NCBI GenBank assembly: GCA_002389045.1
Contig: DGNS01000019.1
Location: forward strand, 1 to 26,028
DNA length: 26,028 nucleotides
Reading direction: 5' to 3'
Origin: Thiotrichaceae bacterium UBA4486
Lineage (GTDB): Bacteria > Pseudomonadota > Gammaproteobacteria > Eutrophobiales > Eutrophobiaceae
The translations under genes were made by a program, and so were the position numbers. Positions 7,523-15,615 of the stretch are shown here, one piece after another (positions within the stretch are counted from its first letter, which is position 1; each line of letters starts with the position of its first letter). The notes under the pieces were generated by a model, which was given only the letters and a program-made list of their open reading frames with translations, was not told the DNA's origin and did no database searches.

Positions 7523-10282
7523 CTATACCCTGAATACTTTCATAACTTCGTCGCCAAGGTGATTGATTACTTTAACTGCAATGCGGCCGGATTCGGGTTT
7601 GGGAAACGAGCGCGAGGTGTCGCTGTGCAGTGATTCCCAGGCTTCTTCGTTGATCTCGGCCTTGAGGGTGGTTTTCAGGGATTTATAGGGATCGCTGGCG
7701 CCGAGGAAATACGCCTGACGGACGAAGAAGCTTTCTTCGTTGTAGTCGGTGTCGATGAACCAGCAGGCAATGCCTTCGGCGCCGTCGGAGCGGACTTCGC
7801 CGGTATTGGGGTGGAAGACATCAACGCCGTTGACCTTGACCTGAACTTGGTCGTTGTCCACTTCGATGATATCGATATCTGGCTCGCCGAAGATGACGAA
7901 CAGGTTACCCTTGCCGGTGTTCTTGAGGTCGTCGGCCATATGCAGGTCGGCGTTCATGCGGGCCTTGAGCACGGGAATGCGGCCCAACTTATTGAATTCC
8001 GAGGCATGGGCCTCGTAGTTGAAGGCGCAGGCAATGAGCACATCAAAGCCAGCGTCGCCCGCTTCACGGGCCGCCTGGACAAGATCGGGGCGGGAGACGG
8101 TGCCGAATTCTGGACCGATGAAGATGGCGGCCCGTTTTTCGTTGCCGGAATCTTCCTCCCCTTCCATATAGCGGCCCTCGGCACAGACGAGATCACCCGG
8201 CCAGGGTGTCAGTGAGGTGAAGTTTATCCGGTCTTCCTTGTGGGCCTGCTGGACGCCGGCGGTCTTGAGGTTTTCTAGGATCATCTGTACGAAATCCCGT
8301 TCTCCTCCGTATTCGTCATGGGGTTCGGCAACGGGATCGATAAGTTCGTCGTTCTCGTCCACGCCGAGGACCCGGTGGGGCGATAGGCTCTCTACTGTGA
8401 ACGGCCCGGCCACACGAACCTTGCTGTTATCCGTATAGGGTTTGTCGTAAAGATATTCATGGTCCGCCTTGGCGGCGATGGAGGCATCGATTTCCCGCTG
8501 CCGGGTGATTCGCAGATCCCACCATTGCTTGTGCAGGTCCCTGGCTTCTTTTGACCATTTCTCGCCGGCTTCGCGAGGAATCTGCCACTCCTCCCATTTT
8601 TCACTGACGGCCTTATTCAGTTTTTCCCGCAACGGTTCCATCTTCTCCTGATACTTGTCCCAGATAACATCGATTTCGGTATTATTGGCAATGGATTTCA
8701 GGGTGATATGCGGCACTCGTTCGTAAACGAAACCGTGGCGGATATTGTAGTTGGTGAGCTGACTGGAGGGCGCGGTACGGGTGACTTCCGCCTCCTTCTG
8801 TTGTCCTTCCGGGCTATCGACAAGCAGATAATAGGGATAACGGGCGCCCATGATTCGGGCACGTGCCAATGCTAGAGCTACGCGGGAGGTATCAACAGTG
8901 ATCCAGCGGCGACCCCATTGTTCAGCGACATAGGCTGTAGTTCCAGAGCCACAAGTTGGATCTATAATAAGATCACCTGGGTCCGTTGACATCAAAATTA
9001 GGCGTTTTAGAACTGTGGATGCTGTTTGAACTACATAAATTTTATCTGAAGTGCCTCCAGTATCTGTCCATATATTGCTGTAACGCTGTATCGGAAAATC
9101 ATCAAGGAATCTTTTATATCGCATTGATTTCCCAGAAAGGAGAACACGATCAGAATGAATTAAGCGAGAAAAACCTATTTCTCCTGTTTTCCAATAACCT
9201 CTTGAAGGTCGATATATATTTCCTTTAAATTTAACAGGGAAATCACCAGGTGGACGTGGCGATGTAAGGCTTGTTGCCTGATAATTACGACCTAATTCAT
9301 CAACTTTCTTATAATCCCTATCCGCCGTCTCTTTCTCCTTTTTATCGTAAAATAGCTGTCTAAATTTTAGATGATTTATGTCTTTGGCATACCACAAAAC
9401 TATATCGCTAACATTAGGCAAAAATGACGAAGGCTGATCGCCTGTTTTTGTGAATATTATTTCGCTAACATAATTAGCTGTACCAAAAACTTCATCTATC
9501 AATGCTCTCACACGATGAACATTCTCATCACCAATTTGAATAAAGATTGAACCTGATTCGTGTAACAAGTCACGCGCAATAGTAAGTCGATCACGTAAAT
9601 AAGTTAGATAAGAATTAACACCATCCCGCCAGGTATCTCTGAATGCCTTAACCATTTCAGGCTCTCTAGTAATATGATCGGCCTGATCTTTCACATCGCG
9701 CGTAGTGGTGGACCACTGAAAGTTGGAATTGAATTTGATGCCGTAAGGCGGATCGATATAAATGCACTGCACCTGCCCGCGCAGTCCTTCCCGCTCGGCC
9801 AGTGACGCCATGACCTGCAGGCTGTCGCCCAGAATCATCCGGTTGGACCAGTTGGCGTCGTGCTGGTAGAACTCGGTCGTGGCACCTTCGTCCGGCAGGC
9901 CGTTGAAGTCCGCGAACAGATCGGGCTGGTCCTCCTCCTGCGGCTCGCTGGCTCTGGTGCGCTGCAGGAGGTCATCGATCAGGACCTTGGGATGGACCTT
10001 TTCCTGGATATATAGCGGCGGGGCATGGACTACGAGATCCGACCAGTCCTGCTCGTCCTTGCCGCGCCAGACCAGTTGCGGGTCCAGGTCCCGATTGCGA
10101 TTTTTCTTTTCCTCTTCCAGGCCGTTCGCCTCGCGCGGATAGGCGACCTTGACGGCGGCCTGTTCGTCGTCGCGCATGACCGACTGGTATTCGGCGGTAG
10201 GGATGTTCTTGCGCGAGGCCTCCTCGTGCTTGAGAGTGGCAACGGTCTTTTTGCTTTTTTTCTTGGTCTTCTTTTTCGCCAT
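7523..10282 (-). CDS. mod: Type III-like Mod subunit, DNA adenine-N6 methyltransferase
   Basis: The 919-residue protein is a beta-class methyltransferase: catalytic DPPYGIKFN from residue 177 precedes the cofactor motif DPTCGSGTTA at 441-450, with the target-recognition region between them. The N-terminus is a lysine-rich tail (AKKKTKKKSKK); the long C-terminus (about 480-919) is particular to this large Mod family and probably contacts Res. It should modify a short asymmetric site and supply specificity to the Res subunit, whose stop codon lies one base upstream (TGACATG, with AGGA ahead). Composition changes sharply inside the gene: about 8930-9700 (residues 195-451) is about 30-40% GC, while sampled DNA on the high-coordinate side is about 65%. 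The low-GC block spans almost exactly the DNA between the two catalytic motifs, implying a swapped specificity module. Assignment is secure; the recognition sequence is unknown. Confidence 0.93.
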   Translation of the reverse strand: MAKKKTKKKSKKTVATLKHEEASRKNIPTAEYQSVMRDDEQAAVKVAYPREANGLEEEKKNRNRDLDPQLVWRGKDEQDWSDLVVHAPPLYIQEKVHPKVLIDDLLQRTRASEPQEEDQPDLFADFNGLPDEGATTEFYQHDANWSNRMILGDSLQVMASLAEREGLRGQVQCIYIDPPYGIKFNSNFQWSTTTRDVKDQADHITREPEMVKAFRDTWRDGVNSYLTYLRDRLTIARDLLHESGSIFIQIGDENVHRVRALIDEVFGTANYVSEIIFTKTGDQPSSFLPNVSDIVLWYAKDINHLKFRQLFYDKKEKETADRDYKKVDELGRNYQATSLTSPRPPGDFPVKFKGNIYRPSRGYWKTGEIGFSRLIHSDRVLLSGKSMRYKRFLDDFPIQRYSNIWTDTGGTSDKIYVVQTASTVLKRLILMSTDPGDLIIDPTCGSGTTAYVAEQWGRRWITVDTSRVALALARARIMGARYPYYLLVDSPEGQQKEAEVTRTAPSSQLTNYNIRHGFVYERVPHITLKSIANNTEIDVIWDKYQEKMEPLREKLNKAVSEKWEEWQIPREAGEKWSKEARDLHKQWWDLRITRQREIDASIAAKADHEYLYDKPYTDNSKVRVAGPFTVESLSPHRVLGVDENDELIDPVAEPHDEYGGERDFVQMILENLKTAGVQQAHKEDRINFTSLTPWPGDLVCAEGRYMEGEEDSGNEKRAAIFIGPEFGTVSRPDLVQAAREAGDAGFDVLIACAFNYEAHASEFNKLGRIPVLKARMNADLHMADDLKNTGKGNLFVIFGEPDIDIIEVDNDQVQVKVNGVDVFHPNTGEVRSDGAEGIACWFIDTDYNEESFFVRQAYFLGASDPYKSLKTTLKAEINEEAWESLHSDTSRSFPKPESGRIAVKVINHLGDEVMKVFRV

Positions 10283-10283
10283 G

Positions 10284-13200
10284 TCAGTTGTCCTGCAGCG
10301 CAGTTTCCTTATCCCTAGTGACTGAATCGATCATCTTGTTGAATTCCTCCTCTACGCGCGCCTCGAAGTCGTCCTGCATTTCATAGACATCGGTGAACTC
10401 GGCGAAGGCCCAGCGGCCGTAGTTACCCAGGTGGTTGACGCCGGGCACCCAGTAGGTCTCCATGGTGGCCTTCTTCTCCTTGGCGTCCTCGCGACGGTAG
10501 CCCTTGATCTCGACGATGAGATGCAGCGGGTCGTCCTCGCCCTGTCCGTCATCAACCAGGACGATGAAATCCGGCCGGTATTTGCGCACTTCGGAGCCGT
10601 AGCGATAAGGCACTTCCAGGCCGAGATTGTGGTTCTTGACGTAGGCCTTCACTCTCGGATGCGACTCGGCCACCCGGCAGAATTCGGCCTCCCATTCACT
10701 GTCCAGGACTATCCAGTTGATATGGCAACGGCGGGCGTCGGTTTCATAGCGGCTGGTCTTGGAGGTATTGAAATTGACGTGGGCCGTGCTGCCGACGGGA
10801 TTGTAGGAATCCAGTATGGCCTTGATGGGCGCCTTGCCCTGCTCCGCCCGAGTGATGGCATGGGTAATGCGTTCGCAGGCCATGTCCGCCAGTTCCAGGT
10901 ACATCAACTGGGCGGGATAGGTCTTGCCCTTGCAGACCAGGCAATTATCCAGCCACTGTTTGGTGATGCGCTTGAGTTGGCCGAACAGGTAGAGCTTGGG
11001 TTCCTCGCCCGGATCGCGCCACTTGGTATAGAGCAGCCGCTGGGTGAGGTGGAATAATAATGTCGAGCGGCGCAGGTCATTGGTGTGGATCAAGTTCAGG
11101 TCCACGGTCTCGCCGATGATGCCGGCATTGCGGGTGATCGACGGACCCACCAGTTCCGGCGTCAGCTCCAATACCGAATCCTCAGTGAACTCGGCGGTGA
11201 GGCGTTCCTGGGGCAATTCGACGCGGTAGCCTTCGACGCGGGGAAAACGGATTTCCAGGTGATCCCGTTCCGGTCGGATAGCCTTGACCTGGACCGTCTC
11301 GCGCGGCGGCTGCGGCGGGGCCACCACCGGCTTGGCGGTGAAGTCGAAGGGAATGCCGAGGACATCGGCATATTCCGGATTGAATAACTCCTCCTCGTTG
11401 AGTTCATAGGACTGGCGGCGCAGGGCCCGGCCGATGACCTGTTCGCACAGGAGCTGGGTGCCGAAGGCGCGCACACCGAGTACATGGGTAACGGTATCGG
11501 CATCCCAGCCCTCGGTGAGCATGGAAACGGAAACGACGCAGCGAATGGACTCACCCAGCCGGCCCGGTTTGCCTACCGTATTCATAACCTCGCGCAACAG
11601 ATCCTGGTCGGTGAGGTTTTCCGCCTGTTTGCGATCGCCGGTGCGTTCGATGATCTCGCGGCGGAAGCGTTCGATTTCATCCTCGGCCATACTGCGAAAA
11701 TTCTTGTCCAGGGCCTCGCCGGATTCCAGTTGTTCGCTATCGATCAGTAACGTCTTCGGGCGCGGCAGCGGATTGCCGTGTTCGTCGAAATTGCGGAATA
11801 ACGGCAGGCGGCCGTGCTCGAACGATGTCGAACCGTCTTCGTTCTCCCGGTGGAAGCCGGAGATGAAATCGTATACCAGCTTCGAGGTGGAGGTGTTGTT
11901 ACAAACGATGATGAAGCACGGGGGCACTTTCACGCCTTCCTTCTGCCAGAGTTCATAGGTCTCCTGGTAGTGGCCGTAAAGTGCATCCAGGGCGGTCTGC
12001 AGCTTGGTGGGCAACTTGAGCGGGTCCAACTCGCCCAGCTTGCTGGCTTTGCCCCGGCCCTTTTTGGGCATGTCCTCGCGGATATTCTCCCAGAGGTTCC
12101 GGAACATGGGCATTTCGTTCCGGCTGATGTAATTGTCCGAGACCGGGACCCGGGGCAGCTTGACGATGCCGCACTCGATGGCGTCCATGAGGGAGAAATC
12201 GCTCATGGTCCAGGGGAACAGGGTACCCTCGGCATAACCCGAGCCGCGCAGGAAGAAGGGCGTGGCGGACAGGTCCACGACACGGCTGATGCCCAGCTTG
12301 CGGTTCACCGCTTCCAGTCCGGAAATCCAGAGGCGGGCGGCTTCGTTATTCTTTTCCGCTTCTTTCCTGTCATCCCCTTTCAGCTTGGTATCTTCCTCCT
12401 TGTCCGGTTTTTCCCGGTAGCAGTGGTGGGCCTCGTCGTTCAGGACCAGGATGTTCTTCATGCCCATGAGATCCGGCATGACGCGCTGAAACATCTGGCC
12501 TTCCGTTTCCAGAGTGTCGAGTTCCTCACCGCGGCCCTGCAGCAGGGAGCGGCCACCCCTGGACAATTCCATACGCTCACGGAGTTTGAAGGCATGGTAA
12601 TTGGTGATGACGATCTTGGCGCGTTCCAGATCGGGCTGCATGTCGTTGGGCACCAGTTCCCGGCTCTTGTAATAGCTGTAGGGATCATTGGGCTTGAGCA
12701 CCTGCAGGCGATCGCGGATGGTCAGGCCGGGACACACCACCAGGAAACCGCGGGTAAATTTCCTGCTGTTGGGGCGGCGCACCGCGTTGATGGTTTGCCA
12801 GGCGATGATCATGGCCATAACCGTGGTCTTGCCCGCGCCGGTGGCCAGCTTCAGGGCCAGCCGCATCAGTTCCGGGTTGGCCTCGTTGTTGGCGCCATCC
12901 AGATGCTCGAGGACAGTCTTGCCCGCCCGGGTCTTGGGCGCCACTTCGGTGAGCCAGATGAGGGTTTCCGCCGCTTCAACCTGGCAGAAGAACGGTCGGA
13001 AACTGCTGAATTCGTGGTGTCGCCAATGCTGAAGCAGGCGCATGGTCTCCGGCGTGACCTGCCAGTTATGGGGATTACTCAGGCTGCGCCATTGATCGAT
13101 ATGCGTTCGCAGTTCATTGATGATTGGGGTTGGATCGTATTGTTGATCGGCCGTGGAGATGCCTTTCCCTTCATCGAAAACCAGATCCTCCTGCTCGGCC

Positions 13201-13367
13201 CTGCTCCTGCGCTTTTTTGGCTTAGGAATGGGCGTAATGAATTCCGCCTTGCGCCGGTTCCCGATGATTCTCTGGGTCGGCTGGCCGTTATCATCCAGTT
13301 CCCAATGCCGAGCCGGATACTCGTAGGGATTGTTCAGGATCGGTTTATCGAAGAAGTCTGCTGGCAT
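10284..13367 (-). CDS. res: Type III-like restriction subunit (DEAD/DEAH helicase plus PD-(D/E)XK), BPTD_3080-like
   Basis: The 1027-residue protein joins a superfamily 2 helicase to a nuclease. Walker A is TGAGKT at 176-181, the DEAH box is NDEAHH at 310-315, motif III is DLSATPFF at 365-372, and motif VI is QVIGRALRRQSYE near 655. The C-terminal nuclease shows PDFIV (D933) and VEIKG (E953, K955), the PD-(D/E)XK triad. It resembles the family named BPTD_3080 restriction endonuclease and should cut DNA lacking the Mod methyl mark after ATP-driven scanning. ATG at 13367 has a weak ribosome binding site. The gene is GC-rich, precedes mod by one base, and follows the DUF5131 gene after 34 bases. 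All key motifs are intact, so it is expected to be active. Confidence 0.93.
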   Translation of the reverse strand: MPADFFDKPILNNPYEYPARHWELDDNGQPTQRIIGNRRKAEFITPIPKPKKRRSRAEQEDLVFDEGKGISTADQQYDPTPIINELRTHIDQWRSLSNPHNWQVTPETMRLLQHWRHHEFSSFRPFFCQVEAAETLIWLTEVAPKTRAGKTVLEHLDGANNEANPELMRLALKLATGAGKTTVMAMIIAWQTINAVRRPNSRKFTRGFLVVCPGLTIRDRLQVLKPNDPYSYYKSRELVPNDMQPDLERAKIVITNYHAFKLRERMELSRGGRSLLQGRGEELDTLETEGQMFQRVMPDLMGMKNILVLNDEAHHCYREKPDKEEDTKLKGDDRKEAEKNNEAARLWISGLEAVNRKLGISRVVDLSATPFFLRGSGYAEGTLFPWTMSDFSLMDAIECGIVKLPRVPVSDNYISRNEMPMFRNLWENIREDMPKKGRGKASKLGELDPLKLPTKLQTALDALYGHYQETYELWQKEGVKVPPCFIIVCNNTSTSKLVYDFISGFHRENEDGSTSFEHGRLPLFRNFDEHGNPLPRPKTLLIDSEQLESGEALDKNFRSMAEDEIERFRREIIERTGDRKQAENLTDQDLLREVMNTVGKPGRLGESIRCVVSVSMLTEGWDADTVTHVLGVRAFGTQLLCEQVIGRALRRQSYELNEEELFNPEYADVLGIPFDFTAKPVVAPPQPPRETVQVKAIRPERDHLEIRFPRVEGYRVELPQERLTAEFTEDSVLELTPELVGPSITRNAGIIGETVDLNLIHTNDLRRSTLLFHLTQRLLYTKWRDPGEEPKLYLFGQLKRITKQWLDNCLVCKGKTYPAQLMYLELADMACERITHAITRAEQGKAPIKAILDSYNPVGSTAHVNFNTSKTSRYETDARRCHINWIVLDSEWEAEFCRVAESHPRVKAYVKNHNLGLEVPYRYGSEVRKYRPDFIVLVDDGQGEDDPLHLIVEIKGYRREDAKEKKATMETYWVPGVNHLGNYGRWAFAEFTDVYEMQDDFEARVEEEFNKMIDSVTRDKETALQDN

Positions 13368-13401
13368 GTAGTAATGGAATTCAAATCATAATTCAGATTA
13401 T

Positions 13402-14145
13402 TTAAGCAGTTATACAATACCCGTCCACACTACGACTGATGTCAGGCATTTCATCCCAGGTTCGACCATCCAGCAGACGGCCGCCTTTCCTTTTCCAGAC
13501 ACCGCCCCATTGCTTGAAAAAGAATGGAACATCCGCTCTGCGGCATTGTGCCCGAATATTACGTGCCCAGCTTGCCTTCATGGGTCTTGCGCCCGGACCT
13601 GATTCCCCACCGACTATAACCCAGTCAATCCTTCTCAAATCCAGATCCTGCAATGGGCCGAGCAAAGGTTCCAGTGAAAGGAATTTGATCCTGGCGTTGG
13701 TTTTTCTCAAAAGATCAATGCGCCACAGGTAATCCTCGTTCTCTACACTGACACCCATCCAGATGTTGCTTTGCCAGGGTAATTGCTCATTTAATTCCAG
13801 CAAGCGTTCCGGACGTTTTGTTAATACCTGAAAACAATGCCAGTCTGCTCTATTCATAATATTGAAGACCCGCAGAATGAAATCATCCGGTACTTTGTTG
13901 TGGAACAGATCGCTCATGGAATTGACAAAAATGACCTGTGGTTTTTTCCATTTCAGCGGGGTTTCCAGCGCCTGTTCCTGCAAGGTGACTTCAAACCCGT
14001 TGAGGTAATTTGACTGGCCCATGGCCTTGAGCCGCTTTGCCATGCGTTCCGCATAGCAATGCTTGCAGCCGGGACTGATCTTCGTGCAGCCGGTAACCGG
14101 GTTCCAGGTTGATTCAGTCCATTCAATGTGGGAGTTGATTGCCAT
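13402..14145 (-). CDS. DUF5131 (phage Gp37/Gp68-like) three-Cys-motif protein
   Basis: The 247-residue protein begins MAINSHIEWTESTWNPVTGC and continues to C27 and C30. The cysteines C20, C27 and C30 form CX6CX2C, the three-Cys motif of the DUF5131 family found in phages and mobile elements. The later IFVNSMSDLFH, FQVLTKRPERL, WMGVSVEN, LSLEPLL, IVGGESGPGARP and FFFKQWGG are hallmark segments of the family. The layout resembles radical-SAM or photoproduct-lyase-like iron-sulfur enzymes, but the cysteine spacing is not the canonical CX3CX2C, so chemistry is uncertain. It starts 12 bases after the TcmP-like gene, the family's usual partner. No strong ribosome binding site is visible. Family membership is very likely; substrate and biological role are unknown. 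Confidence 0.9.
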   Translation of the reverse strand: MAINSHIEWTESTWNPVTGCTKISPGCKHCYAERMAKRLKAMGQSNYLNGFEVTLQEQALETPLKWKKPQVIFVNSMSDLFHNKVPDDFILRVFNIMNRADWHCFQVLTKRPERLLELNEQLPWQSNIWMGVSVENEDYLWRIDLLRKTNARIKFLSLEPLLGPLQDLDLRRIDWVIVGGESGPGARPMKASWARNIRAQCRRADVPFFFKQWGGVWKRKGGRLLDGRTWDEMPDISRSVDGYCITA

Positions 14146-14157
14146 ATTCTTAAATTT

Positions 14158-15003
14158 TTAGAAACCAAAATCTGTTTGTGGGTTAGTGTATTTTACGCAT
14201 TGACTCCAGAATTTATCAGCAAGTTTGTTCTTGCTATACAATGCTAAACGATAAATTACGCGATTTTTTGAGTTTTTAATCCCCACTGTTTTTTCTATTT
14301 TTGGTACGTTAAAGCCTAGATTGCCCATAGATTTTCCGAGCTCATCAACAATAAATTGACCAAAAGATCGCGGGTCATCCCCACTCGATATCCATGTCTT
14401 TCGCCAAATCGTATTGCCAAGGAATTCATCTATTATCTTATTCTCTGAATTTAAATAATTTCTTTCATTACGGTTAGCATCCATGTCTGATGGTATTAAT
14501 ACTAGAAAATCCATAAATCGATTGCTAAGAGAAGACAACGTGGAAAATTTCAAATTATCCATTTTAAATATATCTATAAAACAGAATGAAAGCACCTTAA
14601 AATTTTTATGAGCCTGAGGTATTGCGCAGAGTATTTTTTCTATCCCAAGATTCGCATCTTCACAAAAAATATTAACATCTAAACCAGGAAACTCCCTTTT
14701 TATCCTCTTGTAGAGTGCTTCACAATTATCGGGATTTTCATCGTTAAAGATATACTTCGAGAATTTATTCTCTTGCCCTAAAACCAGTAAAGGTGAAGAG
14801 TTTATAATAATATTATTTTCCTTTATCCGTGCACGACCAGAGCCAGAAAATAAGTCTAAATAGACAATACAATCCCATTTATTCGCCATAGTTTTAGAGA
14901 ACATTGACGCATAACAAGAAATCAGTCGATATTTCTCTATCCCCCAAATACCAATTGAGGGTGTCGTTAGTCCATCATCAAGCAACTTTTCAAACTGTTC
15001 CAA
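14158..15003 (-). CDS. tcmP: Three-Cys-motif partner protein, TcmP-like
   Basis: The 281-residue protein has the TcmP pattern: an N-terminal WGIEKYRLISCYASMF followed by CIVYLDLFSGSGRARI at about 45-60, a Rossmann/methyltransferase-like first strand and glycine-rich loop, then FNDENPDNCEALYKRI, where an acidic residue could hold a ribose. It may therefore bind S-adenosylmethionine or a nucleotide, but no target or reaction is established. Its partner family, DUF5131, is encoded 12 bases downstream, which is how TcmP got its name. The start appears to be TTG at 15003, since a stop lies in frame shortly upstream and the first internal Met would remove the conserved WGIEKY segment. The gene is about 35% GC, unlike the DUF5131 and Res genes after it, so the pair may not have been acquired as one piece. 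Confidence 0.8.
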   Translation of the reverse strand: MEQFEKLLDDGLTTPSIGIWGIEKYRLISCYASMFSKTMANKWDCIVYLDLFSGSGRARIKENNIIINSSPLLVLGQENKFSKYIFNDENPDNCEALYKRIKREFPGLDVNIFCEDANLGIEKILCAIPQAHKNFKVLSFCFIDIFKMDNLKFSTLSSLSNRFMDFLVLIPSDMDANRNERNYLNSENKIIDEFLGNTIWRKTWISSGDDPRSFGQFIVDELGKSMGNLGFNVPKIEKTVGIKNSKNRVIYRLALYSKNKLADKFWSQCVKYTNPQTDFGF

Positions 15004-15072
15004 TGTAATCCAGGCTCAGACTCGAAATATGACGGTAGTGATCGGTAAAACTTACAGAACCATTATTTACCC

Positions 15073-15087
15073 CATGTCCCCTCTCCT
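15073..15087 (-). promoter_or_regulatory. Orphan strong Shine-Dalgarno before a two-codon start-stop
   Basis: On the minus strand AGGAG (15083-15087) lies 7 bases before ATG (15075), which is followed by GGG and TAA. A near-ideal initiation site thus leads to a two-codon reading frame about 70 bases upstream of the weak TTG start of the tcmP-like gene. It may be a decayed gene start, or a translated leader controlling the downstream gene. The elements are visible; function is a guess. Confidence 0.3.
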
Positions 15088-15123
15088 ATTTATCATTTCG
15101 TAGAGCATTTACATTTGCTGCTA

Positions 15124-15615
15124 CTATTGTCCAAATCTTCTTAGCTGCTTTTCCACTTCATCCCACGGCAGCCGACTGCCATCATCCTGCATTCTCTGAT
15201 AGGCCACTTCCGCTTGCCTGACTGAAATGAAATTCTCTGTGAACATTCTTTCTATTAACCAAAGCGTTCCCCTCACTTCTATCTCTTCTATCATGCAGAC
15301 TTGCCGCAATTTTCTGTCCCCGGTAAGTAATGGTACTTGCTCTGTCCTGGCCAGCATTAATGCCATTAAATCAAACCTGCTGATGCCTTTGTATTTATTG
15401 CCCAGTTCATCCAGTTGCCCGATGCTGCTTGTTTCCAGATCCAGCAACCTGAGTCCTTTAGCAATCAAGTCTGCGTGGTTCTGCTTTAATTCCTGCTCAA
15501 ATAATAATCCAGGGACAGCATATTCATATTGCAACCTGAACATTTCATTGATGAGCCCGGCCACCTTGATATCAATAAGAATATTGGCATCACTGATTAA
15601 CAACTGTTTTGACAT
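15124..15615 (-). CDS. PIN-domain ribonuclease toxin
   Basis: The 163-residue protein has a PIN domain with the four acidic metal-ligand positions: D9 in LLISDANILIDI, E40 in LLFEQEL, D82 in RFDLMALMLA and D100 in LLTGDRKLR. PIN toxins cut RNA with Mg2+ at this acidic cluster. Length and the TGDRKLR region resemble the DUF3368-type PIN group. ATG at 15615 lies inside the end of the XRE/ImmA gene (26-bp overlap) and has AGGA about 9 bases upstream, so expression is coupled to the upstream protein, the likely antitoxin. All acidic residues are present, so it should be catalytically competent. The target RNA cannot be inferred. Confidence 0.85.
   Translation of the reverse strand: MSKQLLISDANILIDIKVAGLINEMFRLQYEYAVPGLLFEQELKQNHADLIAKGLRLLDLETSSIGQLDELGNKYKGISRFDLMALMLARTEQVPLLTGDRKLRQVCMIEEIEVRGTLWLIERMFTENFISVRQAEVAYQRMQDDGSRLPWDEVEKQLRRFGQ

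Noticed and set aside
7523..13367. A BREX or DISARM system, because a large methylase and helicase are adjacent
   Set aside because: No PglZ, BrxC, BrxL, DrmA or PLD gene is present; motif order and the C-terminal PD-(D/E)XK of the helicase fit type III-like Res and Mod.
11814..13391. A 525-codon open frame on the plus strand opposite res
   Set aside because: It lies wholly antisense to a gene with full helicase and nuclease motifs, has no recognisable domain, and is explained by GC-rich codon bias leaving the opposite strand open.
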